Position numbers and translations under genes: made by a program | Shown here: in pieces, positions 48,807-60,395 of the stretch | Layout: every line of letters begins with the position of its first letter | Numbering within the stretch: the first letter of the stretch is position 1 | DNA from: Saxidomus purpurata | Lineage: Eukaryota; Mollusca; Bivalvia; Venerida; Veneridae | Assembly (NCBI GenBank): GCA_022818135.1 | Contig: JAFMSR010000018.1 | Span: 18,776,595 to 18,840,594 of the forward strand | DNA: 64,000 nucleotides | Reading direction: 5' to 3' | Notes under the pieces: model-generated | Database searches by the model: none | What the model saw: only the letters and a program-made list of their open reading frames with translations | What the model was told of the DNA's origin: nothing

Positions 48807-49435
48807 TGATAATGGCTAACCATCATAACTGACTATTATGGCCATGTTAAAAGATCGCCAAATCTCCTAGGTTACTCAGTCCACCCAGAAGGTTTTTGGC
48901 AATGTGATAAAAAAAAGTGCAAAAAGCCTAGCTTGAAAGCATTTTGTAGTATAATTTCGACACATAGCTCACAATATTAAGAATATCTGAAACCCTATTT
49001 TTTTAGATTAGGAAGAAACATAATTATGCCCCACCCCCTTTTCTTGAGTGAGCCTCAGGTATAACACTACTCTATATATCAGCCATTGTACTGATATGAT
49101 TTGAAGATGGATTATATGGGGTAAACTGTAATTATATCAAACAGTAGGTAATAAAACTATGCATGTGATCTGGGAATACTATGTGATAAATGGCTTAAGC
49201 ATTCCTCTATTAAATAGATGACAGATATGGTTAGTGTCAGTACATATTATATTATATCTGACATGTTACAAGACAGATATAAAAGAAGCATTCAGATCTT
49301 CAGATCTTCAGATAAAATCTCATTTAATATAGATTTATTATTCGTACCTTAGTTTTCTTAGCAAAATAAAAGTTTTCATAGCATTAATACTATGACATTT
49401 AGAAAAATCGACTCAAATTGATGACCTGCAAGCTT

Positions 49436-49790
49436 TTATGCCCCCAAAGGCGGGCATATTAAAATCGCACCATCAGTCTGTGCTTACTTACAGATACTTA
49501 AATACTCGGCTAGGAGGGCAATATGTAACAAGAAATTCTGTTCATTCAGTCTGTGGCTAAAATTTTCTTTTACGTGGCTAAAACAACAATGGAGTGCTTC
49601 GTGAGAACACCTTTACTCCCAAAAAGTGCAGGTTAAGTGGTTATGGTAACAATAGATAACAAGAAATTTTCTTTGATGTCTCTCATTTTGTTTGTCTTAT
49701 GTGGCTATTTTTGGGCTAATGTGGCTAAAAAGGAGAATAGAGAGAACAAAAGAATAGCCACACAACTGCCAGTTTTTAGTATGTCCGTCT
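49436..49790 (+). repeat. Hairpin head TGCCCCCAAAGGCGGGCA plus dispersed repeat body
   Basis: TATGCCCCCAAAGGCGGGCATA near 49438-49459 is a strong short palindrome, the head type of the tandem-unit class. After it comes the repeat shared with 45915-46135, then GTCCGTCTGTGTGTCTG and GGCTGTAACTTTGCCATA. Confidence 0.6.
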
Positions 49791-49869
49791 GTGTGTCTGT
49801 TCGATTTCGTGTCCAGGCTGTAACTTTGCCATACATAGTTTTAAGATAAAAATATTTTCTCGATGGGCC

Positions 49870-50055
49870 ACACCTCCATAGTCAAGTGGTATAATAATGG
49901 TTGCTTGTAATCTGTTAAAACCCCTCACTGATTAAAAGTCACTGGTTCAAGTTTCATAGCCAATGAGAAAGTTATCAGTTTAATGGTGTAGTGTTCACAG
50001 TTTTTTCCGGGTAAACCATCTGCTGTAAGTAATTATAAAGGCTTTTAAAATCATC
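49870..50055 (+). repeat. Possible diverged SINE, family B
   Basis: AGTCAAGTGGTATAATAATG (box A-like) and CACTGGTTCAAGTTTC (box B-like), then AATGAGAAAGTTATCAG, paralleling 44728-44980 with many changes. Confidence 0.4.
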
Positions 50056-51740
50056 GTTAAAAACCAAGAAGAAAAAAATTTGCAACCAGTTTGTAGTGTT
50101 GAAATTTCAAATATTGTGAATGTTATTTATTGAAACCAAGTTTAAAAAATTTAAGTAGAAACTAACTGTATTTTTTCGTGAGTCAAGAATTAATGTAGCT
50201 TAACGTACAAATTTCAAATCTGACATATAAATACACATACAAATAGAAAAATATGTAAATATCTTGTTTAAAATCTAATTGAAAGATAGGCACATTCTAA
50301 ACTTGAAAATTACATTAACTAAATTTACACAAGATGTATAGTCACTGCATAACTTGCTTGTTGTTGTTGTTACATGTTTTGTTGTTGAAATAGAAGCAAA
50401 GCATATCTTCTGAAACTGTCAGTTTTGAATTTCATTTTAAGGTAGCACACCATTGTCCATATTAAGTGGGTGAGGTGCTTTTTTCTTTTACCTTAAATGA
50501 TTTTTATATAATTCTTAATAGAGTAGTTGGTTTGGATGTATGAGGGGTAGATTTATACACACAGTGGGAGTATCACACTTGTCTTTTTCACAAAAGTTAA
50601 CTGGTACGCCTTTCAGGTAATCTCATTAGATTCTTTCATAAAGCCAGGTAATCTCATTAAATTCTTTCATAAAGCCATAAATGTTTATGTCAATGCATGA
50701 ATGTATGAGATGAAGTGAGCTGTATCTTGCAGATCAGTTGTGTGTGTTGGTTACATATACATGTGCATTTCGGCTCTGTCTTGTAAACTGTATCGTGCAG
50801 GATCGCATTTCAGGGCTCCGTATTATCCAGTAGAGACAGGTTGCAGAAAATATTTCATTGAGATTTAATCAGTATATATCAAGGTTGAAGAAAAAAATTG
50901 AGCTGAGAAACAATTGATTACTGGCTATCGGCCTTACGAAGATCAGTTAATAATGATAATACAAAAAGTATTGTCTGGATCATTCCCCGATTTTCGTTTT
51001 CTTCCTGTTACAGTTCCGTGTTTTTCATTAAGACGGGGAAATGCTATTGATTTTGCCTAGAAATAAGTGTGAGAGAAAATCTGTTCTTGTTAAATATTAA
51101 TACCCTGGTAATAGAAACGTTATAGCCTGTTATTGTAGATGGTAGTAACAGAATGTGCAAGCTGTCTAATTTACGATATTACGTTGGCGCTTTTCGCCAT
51201 TAGCGTGGTCGTTATTATTATTTTTTTTACGATTATTATCTTAATATGTCAGAGTTAAAAAGCGGAGTGGGAGGCAGGATTTGGTGCAAACTAGGAAATT
51301 CAACTAAGTTATTGAATGTAGGTTAAAAGTGAAGCTTCCACTTTTCTTGTCTTTTAAACTTGATCTCTCATAACAATTTACAGTGCAACCTCTCAAGGCG
51401 ACCACCCTTGGGAACACAGAAATGTGTTTGTTGTAGAGAGGTGTTTTTCTGGAGAGGCCAATTCCTTATATACTATTGATGCAACAGGAAAGAAAATTTG
51501 TGTCTTTTAAGGGAGGTTAGATATCACTCGAGGGAGATGTTGTTTGGGGAGGTTTGTTTGACTGTATACGAAATAAGAAAATCAGGAGGTCATACTGTTG
51601 TGTAATAAAAATTAGCATGAAAACTAAAACAGTTCTGTAGTCTGAATAATGGGACGTGGGACTTTATCTTTATCCACCTTCCCCCTCCCCCTCCCCCTCA
51701 ACAACTGTCAAATAATTTTAAACCATTGTTGTAACTGAAC
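50056..51740. other. Intergenic, no gene seen
   Basis: AT-rich; a short direct duplication AGGTAATCTCATTA...TTCTTTCATAAAGCC occurs twice at 50616-50677. No coding frame. Confidence 0.5.
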
Positions 51741-51759
51741 CAATATTAAATCCAGTTTA

Positions 51760-51935
51760 GTCACTATCAAGAACTTTAGCAACTATCAAAGAACTTTAGC
51801 AACTATCAAAGAACTATTGTCACTATCTAAGAACTTTAGTCACTATCAAAGAAAATTTTGTAATCACATTCAAAAAAACTATCAAAGGACTGAAGTCACT
51901 ATCAAATAACCGAAGTCATTATCAAAAATAATCAT
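51760..51935. repeat. Short tandem repeat (ACTATCAAAGAACTTTAGCA)
   Basis: About eight imperfect 20-23-bp units (ACTATCAAAGAACTTTAG). Confidence 0.75.
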
Positions 51936-53565
51936 TTTAGTATAAAAGAACTTTTGTTTTTTGCAAAGATCTTTGATTGTATAAACTAGCCATTAGACCC
52001 AATACACTCGCATATTATTACAAGATTTAAATAATTGAGATGTGTTTGATTGATTTTCTGATCAAAAATGTGTTAGAAGAGAATATGGTTACATCAGGTT
52101 TTTGTTTAATTATTGCTCTAACGATTATTATTAAATAACAATACATTGTCTTGAGCTGTTAAAGTGGTGAAAAAGTCAGGGGTGTCTACTTCTTGGCCAC
52201 ACAGGCAGTTTATATAATTACCTGCCTTGCTTTATGAGAGAAACAAATATGAAAAAATGTGAAGTTAATTCATCTTCTTTATCAAGAGATTTCAGCGAAA
52301 GAATTTTTTAACTTTGCATAACATTTCAATGGTATACAATAGATATGAAAGGCAGAGAATTCATACACACACATCATGTGCCCATGAATTTGATCATGGA
52401 GTGCAAATGGCTACATCATTGCATGCACGCTGAATGGTCTATGATGTGATCTTGCGAACTCCCCGCAGCGATTACTTCCCCTTTTAGTATACAGTTATAT
52501 CACTGCTATCACAAACCGTTTTAACATGATATTTCAAAATTTTAAAAGAACTTAGTTGAATTTTTGTGTTAATTTTTTGTACTGCTTTTGCAGTAATGTT
52601 AATTATTTGACAGTCAAGATGTCAAATACAAACAGTTAATTCAAAATAGTGATTTAATAGAACTGTTTACAAGCTGTCACATGACATTTTCCATCATCAC
52701 ATGGCAGCTTGTGAAGGCAGTGATTTGAGGAGATAGGAGTTTGGTGATCTTTATGTGTGCACGCCTGCCGCACCTACCGGTATACAGAATGCCAGGAGGA
52801 ATTGAATATTTCTTAATGAATACCTGGTATCAAACAGTGGCATCAAGTGGGAATCCATTGTGAAAAGAGGCAATTTTTCCGCGTCTTCTTGGTTAGTAAC
52901 AGCTTGTGCACATTTGAAGGCACTGCACATACACATGATGATAAAATTGTTTGCTTGCAGTGGTAAATGCGTGTGCATATTAATGAAAAGAAATATTTTT
53001 CAGTCCTTATATTACAGCAAAAGATGATTATCAGATTACAGTAGTTAAGGCGACCAACTGTATCGGTATAAATAAACTACTACTTTACTTCGATAACCCC
53101 CACAAAATTGAATGCAAACAAACAACATCCTAGATTTTTTGGCAATATGCCAAATAATTTAGCTTTTATATATTGTAACATAACTCATTCATAAATCGAT
53201 TATAAAATTTAATATGATATCAAAGGAAAATTTTATGCTAATTAATGTGTTGTTTTTTTCAAAATGAGCTGGGTGAAATGAGAAAATCAATGTTAAACAG
53301 ATGTATTGGTGTACAATATACATGCGGAAATTACCGAAATATGGTTGGAGCAGGCATTGCCCTCATACAACAACAACAACAACATGCAAGTCACCAATTT
53401 AATTTAAATGCATGTAACAAACAATTAGGTACACTCTGATTAAACTACACATGTGGCAATGTCAGTATTAAAAGGCTAAGACAGTATTTGTGGATGATAT
53501 TGGATGAAATTGACAGAATAGACTTGATGGAAATTGGAGCAGATATTCTTAAGATCAAAGAATTC
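51936..53565. other. Intergenic, no gene seen
   Basis: AT-rich with a short CAA run at 53368-53382. No coding signal on either strand. Confidence 0.5.
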
Positions 53566-53835
53566 TTAAAGTCCCAGGGTCACTTTGAATCTACTGATAC
53601 AGTAAAACTAGTTTACTGATAGAATCATGTTAGAACCATGCTCTATCTACTCTAAAACAATGTTGACAGATACCTTTCTTTTGTGTTAAGTTATTTCTTC
53701 ATGATGCCTATCATCCTGATCATTGAAAAAATACTGCACCATATTTCTAACATATGTATTCATCGATTTAGGAAGTAAAGTTAGGAATGCTTTTAAAATA
53801 AGAGCTACTTGTAATTGTGCTCCTGGGGACTTTAA
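53566..53835. mobile_element. MITE with TTAAAGTCCCAGG-type termini, copy 2
   Basis: Starts TTAAAGTCCCAGGGTCACTT and ends GTGCTCCTGGGGACTTTAA, with TTAA at both ends. Internal words match the copy at 22147-22480. Single-end relics occur near 57435 (ATTAAAGTCCCATGAGCACT) and 60151-60173 (AAAGTGATCCTGGGACTTTA). Confidence 0.7.
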
Positions 53836-54259
53836 AGTATTTATCTTATTGAACGATTTTTCTCTGCAAAGTTTGCTTTTGTCCATCATCGGGACCCCTG
53901 TTAAATATTCCTTTACCACTCCTGTACACACTGAAGAAGCATAGCCTAATGAGGGTAACATGGGTATCCAACGATGGCTTTTGTTGTAAAGTTCAGACAA
54001 TGGTTTTTGTTGTAAAGTCTGTCTGAAGATGCTAAAGTGGTCTTTGTTGACAGGTGGTCTTTATATGCAGGTGTATCTTCTAAAGGTGGAAAGTGTAATT
54101 TTTTTCTCCTTGCTGGTCGGTCTCTGGTCGTCTTTTAACACAAACAGGTTTAACCGTAATCCAAACAGTTAGTTTAAAGACAAGATTATTTTATTATTTT
54201 ACACTAGTTTACCTTCTGTTGGTAGTGGTTTTAGCTATATTATGTAGACTGGCTTCCTA

Positions 54260-54435
54260 CTGTGGGGTTGCCATGGTTGCACGTTCACCTCATGATCAGA
54301 GGGTTCCGGGTTCGATTCCTACCTGTGCTCTAAGGCGAGACACAAATAATTCAACTCTTTGAGATTGATTCTATCCGAAGCCAGTCTCCACAGTTAATCT
54401 TAGTTGTAAGAACTTGTAAATAAATTTGAGTAAAC
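54260..54435 (+). repeat. tRNA-derived SINE, family C
   Basis: TGGGGTTGCCATGGTTGCAC (box A-like), CCGGGTTCGATTCCTACC (box B), body, then TTGTAAGAACTTGTAAATAA. No second copy in the window. Confidence 0.65.
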
Positions 54436-55168
54436 AGGTTTCCTACTGCAGGTGCCACTGTATAATAGGTTTAACAACGTTTACACACTTTGAATGCCTT
54501 GACTGACCATGCATAGATTCTAAACTGTATGTATGCTTATAAAAATGGGCAGAAGAGCAAACAGCAACCCAATTAAGTCATAGTTTTTGCAAAATTAATT
54601 GGGCAAGTCATTTTTTGGTAAGATTAATTGTGCCATATTGTTATAATGTGTGTCACATGATAGCTTTCACTGTCTTTAATATTACAGATGTTGTGAAAAT
54701 ACAGTAGATGTGTTCGTGTGCTAGGACATACGGTCAAACCTGTTATAGCTGTGTAAGGTTGTTTGTTGTTTTAGATTGTTAATAGTCACGGCCAACCTAG
54801 GTCATCTTGCCAAGAGCCCAAAGGGTAACGCTCAATCAAGTTTCATAACATGTTGCATTTATTCACATTAAGTCTAACATGTGTTTCAATGTCGAGAACT
54901 CCTTAGAAAATGGAGGATAGAAAAATCTCTGTACAATGATTTTTAGCACAAACATCTTTTACAAGTGCTTGAGGGATGTTTAGTTTTAACCTCATGCTGA
55001 CTATGTATCAATCTCACTCAACAGTTTACAAAAGCCCCAGAACAAAAGGGGCCACTAATGAAGATACATGTAATTGCCATTCAAATAAATTTGCCCTAAT
55101 AGATATGCTACTGAAAAGACATATTGCGAAGGGATCATTATTAATTATAATGATGATGGAAAGACATG

Positions 55169-55241
55169 TTGGAATGATTTGAAAACATGATGATATTATC
55201 ATATTTTCGCTTTGTACCATCATGTTTTCAAATTGTTCCAA
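55169..55241. repeat. 73-bp hairpin, 26-bp stem
   Basis: TTGGAATGATTTGAAAACAT (continuing GATGAT) at 55169-55194 pairs with 55216-55241. As RNA on the + strand two of the three differences are G-U pairs and one is an A-C mismatch, around a loop of about 21 nt. Could be a pre-miRNA-like hairpin or a decayed foldback element. Confidence 0.5.
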
Positions 55242-55899
55242 TTTGTATGAATCTGCATCTTCGCATTGCTGTATCATCTCTTTGCTTTGTGTATTTCCAT
55301 CTTCACATTGTCTTATTATAGTATCGCCTTTGGCAGTCAACTGGTCGAAGGGACGAAGCAAAGAGATGGCCCTTATCCAACACCATACTAGTAAAACTTT
55401 ATTGTACGTGATGTGCACTGGTTTCAAAAGTGATGTTGCCTAGAAACCTCAGTAAAATGCTTTGATTTCAATAAGGAAGAATATTTTTATATTCAACAGT
55501 TTTTGTTCTTCGAAGAATTTAACTCCATAAAATATTTTCTGGGCAGTTTTAGGTTATCTGTGATATATGTGCATTGTTTAAGATGCTGCCAGGCATTTGC
55601 TACTGTGACATTTATGGGCAAAAATGATAGGGAAGGAGCCATTGAAGAGTGAAAAGATATTTATCTCTGTGTACATTTTGATGGTCAGTTTTTGACATGA
55701 TTTAATCATGACAACAAATAAAATGCATAGTAATATTTTAGTTCTTTTAAATGTTGCATAGTTTGTTGGATTGCATATCATTTTCGGATTATCTTTCGCT
55801 CATGCAGTAAATGGATAGGGTAAGTGGCGTGCATAATGGTTGTTTGCATTATTCATTTTGCACTTTTAAATTGATCTTCACTTTAAGGAGAAATTTTTT

Positions 55900-56245
55900 A
55901 TTTACTTCAAAACTGACTGGTTTTAAATTAGGTTCGAACAGACCGATTTAAATTGGGTTAAAAACAGACTGGTTTAAATTGGGTTCAAAACAGACCAGTC
56001 TAAATTGGGTTCAAACAGACCGATTTAAATTGAGTTAAAAACAGACTGGTTTAAATTGGGTTCAAAACAGACCAGTTTAAATTGGGTTCAAAACAGACTA
56101 GTTTAAATTGGGTTCAAAACACACTGGTTAAATTGGATTCAAAACAGACTGGTTACATTGGGTTTAAAACAAACTGATTTAAATTGGGTTCAAAACAAAC
56201 TGGTTTAAATTGGGTTCAAAGCAGACTGGTTAAATTGGGTTCTAC
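55900..56245. repeat. Tandem repeat, 26-27-bp unit (ACTGGTTTAAATTGGGTTCA)
   Basis: About twelve copies of AAACAGACTGGTTTAAATTG then GGTTCA, with modest divergence. Confidence 0.85.
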
Positions 56246-56329
56246 GCAGTATTGCAACTGGTTATCAATAAAAAAAAGCAAACACTTTTTCTGGCTTGAC
56301 GATCTAAAGAACAAGACCTGATGGTTTCA

Positions 56330-56650
56330 CACCTTGGTTAGGTTACCAGTAAAAGTTTCTTGACAGCATCTTTCAGACATTGCTTTGAAGCTTGTGGTGG
56401 TTCATTCTCTCCATCAAGGATATTTGTGAAATTATGGCCCTGTTAGACGTTGGAAATATCCTAATTGTGGTTAAGTTTTGGTACCATTCTGTGTTATGTC
56501 TAGGGCCATTTTACATGCTGCTTTGAAACTTGCATTACTTCTTTACCATCATGTACTGTCGGCAAGAGTAGATAACTTTGTGAAGGATTTTATCTGAATT
56601 ATGGCCCTTTTGAACTTAGAAATACAGTTTAAAGTTATGTAAATACCTCT
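56330..56650 (+). repeat. Degraded tandem-unit element
   Basis: Two units about 163 bp apart with GCTTTGAAGCTTG/GCTTTGAAACTTG and AAATTATGGCCCTGTTAG / GAATTATGGCCCTTTTGAAC. Head and tail not found. Confidence 0.5.
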
Positions 56651-57526
56651 ATAAAGTTAACATTTTACTCACTGTCGCAAGGTATCAGTAACTCTTACTG
56701 TCGTATTCCCTTTTCGACTTCATTTCAAAGTTTCTTACGGAAATCTGAGCAACAGTGATAACTCATACCAGTCTTGTGACAAATTATCTCCCCTTTTGGA
56801 CAAAGAAAATACCTAGGAAGTTTTTCATGTCTGCATCAATCTATGTCTTGTAGAAAGATTTGATAATTGTAATACCTATCAGCTGATAAATTTACATGTA
56901 GTTGATAGAAATGCTATTAATTTTGCTGTGAACGTGGTTAGAATAGTTGTTCATGCTGTCAGCAAACCGCTCTTATTATAAGAAAAAATGGTAGCTTTTT
57001 TGAAAGCTACATATTTCCACGCACGTAAAGTTTTGGTAAATGTAAGCATTCCTTTAAGCTTTGGAGAAAATAATTATGAATACAATACACTATTCATCCT
57101 AAAGTAAAGTTTAGACTTTTTGTTGTATCTGATCCATTTGCTTTTGGAAATTTGTCAAATTATGGTAAGTTTATAAAGAATAGAAAACGTTTTTCCGGGG
57201 TCATGAAAGTAATTTACCAGTTTTCAAATTATTGCTGTATTTTGAATGTGGGAACTATCATACTTGGTAAGTTCTTTCATAAAGTTTAACATTTGATTGA
57301 GTCTCACATTTAATAGATTGTCCATTTTGACTGCCATGTTTGTGTCAAATTTGAATGATTATTTTTCAAGCAAGATATTTTTTGTGATCTTTACATTTTT
57401 CTGTACCAGTTTGATACTGTAGCTTCAAGGTGTTCATTAAAGTCCCATGAGCACTTTGAGTGTTAAATTATTTGTAGCACTTACGTTACCACATAATATG
57501 TCTTACTAATTGCCGTGAGTGGTTGT

Positions 57527-57545
57527 CTCTCTCTCTCTCTCTTTC
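57527..57545. repeat. CT microsatellite
   Basis: TCTCTCTCTCTCTCTTTC; simple repeat. Confidence 0.8.
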
Positions 57546-57778
57546 TGCATTCACAATATTGATCATAAATTTTACGAAAAACATCAAAAATGTTTCAAAT
57601 GTAAAGTATTTAGCCTCTTCAATATTTGCAAAGTAGGAGAAATGCTTTTAGGCAACACTCGAAAAGGCAACACTTTGTCACGAAGGAGCAACACAGGAAA
57701 GTTTGACCTAGTTATAGAGTGAATAGAACATTATCTGTTCATTATTCTGTCTATAAATTTGTTATTCTATTTATGAGT

Positions 57779-57782
<4 letters not shown>

Positions 57783-57816
<34 letters not shown>

Positions 57817-57986
57817 GATATCAGACTTTAAGCCAGAAAGAGGTTCAATTTATTAAAAAAAAAAAAAAAAAAAATAAAAAAAAAAACCCCCCCAAAATTA
57901 AAAAAAAAAAAAAACAACCCCAAAAAAAAAAAAAAAACAACACCCCCCCCCCCCCACCCCCCCCCCCCCAAAAAAAAAAAAAAAAA

Positions 57987-58055
<69 letters not shown>

Positions 58056-58077
58056 TTTTTAATATTTAAAAAAAAAA

Positions 58078-58158
<81 letters not shown>

Positions 58159-58340
58159 CCCCCCCCCTTTTTTTTTTTTAAAAACATGGGTTGTGGATTT
58201 TCTTATTAGATCAATTCTAAGCTACAGAATTTTGAGGTTCAAAATTTGTTCTTTTCCCCCCCCCCCTCCCCCCCCCGAAAAAATTAACTCCTCAAACATA
58301 ACCCAATATTCCCCTTTTTTTTTTTTTTTTTTTTTTTTTG
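57783..58340. repeat. Long A/C/T homopolymer tract, possible assembly artefact
   Basis: Hundreds of bases of A with blocks of C and T, in mirrored arrangement in places. Too regular for ordinary genomic DNA; long-read consensus error over a poly-A/poly-C repeat is the simplest explanation. Confidence 0.8.
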
Positions 58341-59282
58341 AAATTTTAATGTATTTAAGCTTTTTTATTATTTTTTTCCCCTTTTATACTTTAAGTATTG
58401 ATTTATAATGAAAATGCGTATCATCTTACATGGGTAAAATACTTGTGTTTTTTAGCTGACCTGTACACATTGTGCTAATGATGTATGTCTGGAGTCAGTC
58501 CGTCGGTCGCATGCAACTTCTTCTCATGCACTGCTGGATTGAATTTCACAATATCCTGGCATTGAGCTCTCTGAAATTTGGTCTGATAGTATGTGTGCAA
58601 AATTTGTATTAGAAATCAAATTAACAGTATAGGATAATCTTGGCCTTCTTGCAGAGCTTTCAGTGCTTTGATTTTAATTTTGATCAAACCCTTACACTGG
58701 GAAGTTTTGTCAGACCGTCTTGGTTCTCTTGCTGGATATGACAGCAGTGATATTATTCTGTCTAAACAGTGATGTTTGTTGCAATATGAAAAATGATATG
58801 AATTATTTACATTAAATGCATAATATTTTACCAAAAGATATTTTCAACTTATGCTAATGTGCATTTTCCCTCAAGAGTATTAAATTGAACGAATTTATAC
58901 AAGAAAAAAAGGCTATAAAAATGCCAAAATGGCACTTTCATCAGTTTTTGTTTACCCATTTCTTGTTAACCAGAACCTCAGTGCTTTGATTTTAAATGCA
59001 GATTTTGTGAAATAGATTGTAAAAAAAGTTTTTATGACTGAAAAGTAATTTAAATTACATAGTTTTGCACTCACATCAGATTCTTTTACAGATACGTTAT
59101 TGAATGTTGAATTAATTAAGGTTGCTTAATTGGATACAGATTTTAATCTTGCATTTTATGACTGATATGAATTTGAAAATTTGATTTAACTGATATTTTT
59201 GTGTGTGCTCTCTGGTGCTGGTGAATTGAAAGATAGATGGTTTAAAATTTCACTTTCACCCTAAAATGTATTTTAAACTGGT

Positions 59283-59440
59283 GTAGGTCATAATCAATAT
59301 CCATGTAGCTGATCATGATCTGCTCTGTTTGCTATTCAGTCAGTAGATCTTTACTGAACACCCCTCAGAACAACTAATGGTAATGTCCATTATGAAAGAT
59401 GGACTAGTCCATTTTAGAAATTAAGCAGGAGTAGGGGGAG
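59283..59440 (+). repeat. Dispersed repeat, TGCAGATCATGATCAGCC family, copy 4
   Basis: GCTGATCATGATCTGCTCTG, ACTGAACACCCCTCAGAAC and ATGGACTAGTCCATTTTAG in the order of the family. The left part is rearranged or truncated. Confidence 0.6.
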
Positions 59441-59807
59441 GGGGCAATAAATTGAGCCTAATGATGAGAAAACCCACTTTCTTGACCTTGTAACTCTATA
59501 TATACACTGGTCACAGCAATTTAAAACTTTACTAGACAGGTCACAGGTGTTTTCATCAATTTGTAAACAAGAACTGTTGAACTCTCAATGAAAAGTAAAC
59601 ACATAAAATCAATTTATTGAAATTTAAAGTCTAGCACATAGTAAATAATGGCTTTTGTTATTTTAGGTCGTCTGAGGTGATTAAGTTTTCTCACTGTGTC
59701 ATATGTATTTTGTACTTTAAAAAACTCTTGATTGCAAAACAAATTCTTGCAAGCACTTGATAGACAGAGCCACAGATACACAGAGTCAGATAGAGACAGG
59801 GGGACAG

Positions 59808-59829
59808 AGAGAGAGAGAGAGAGAGAGAG
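59808..59829. repeat. GA microsatellite
   Basis: GAGAGAGAGAGAGAGAGAG; simple repeat. Confidence 0.85.
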
Positions 59830-60395
59830 GCAATGTGGAATTATTGTGGCTTGTCTAAGGGCTCTCTCACTTTAGTACATGGCATTTGTTGGGTCGAACC
59901 CAGGACCCCCCCCCCCTTGTTTGACAATTGTGCCACACTGTTTGTAGAAACAAGCAAAACATAATAGTTCCTGATGGTGTGATGATGTAACATTTTCATG
60001 CTGTTATCAGACAAACTAATTCCAGCTCTCTAATGGTCTTTCCTCATTTTGCTTTAAATCAATATCAGTTTAATTTAGTTCAAACATATATAGACCAAAC
60101 TGGTATGACATTTTTCTTTGTAATATAAGAGCTAAAAAGAATTTTATATCCAAAGTGATCCTGGGACTTTAAACATGTAACATTTGACTCTGTGAGCATC
60201 TTCCTGTGTGAGACATTTCTTTTTCATTGAACATGTTTACAGAGAAGTTTTAAGTTTTAACCCTGACTCTGTTAAATCTCATAAACTTGTCCATCTTTCA
60301 TTTACATTTTTAACAGTTATGTGCTTGCATAATTTTCCCCCTCCCCCCCCCCCCCCCCCCCCCCCTTTTTATACATAGTTTTTTATACTTCACAG

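Larger units (their letters stand above)
58341..60395. other. Upstream region of the SLC1 transporter gene
   Basis: AT-rich and without coding signal. Holds a degraded tandem-unit fragment at 58455-58580 (GTCCGTCGGTCGCATGCAAC), a dispersed repeat at 59283-59440, GA repeats at 59808-59829 and a poly-C run at 60339-60364. Any untranslated first exon and promoter of the transporter should lie here or further upstream. Confidence 0.45.

Noticed and set aside
55026..55427. 133-aa reverse-strand frame
   Set aside because: Crosses the hairpin at 55169-55241, low-complexity Ile/Asn stretches, no domain.
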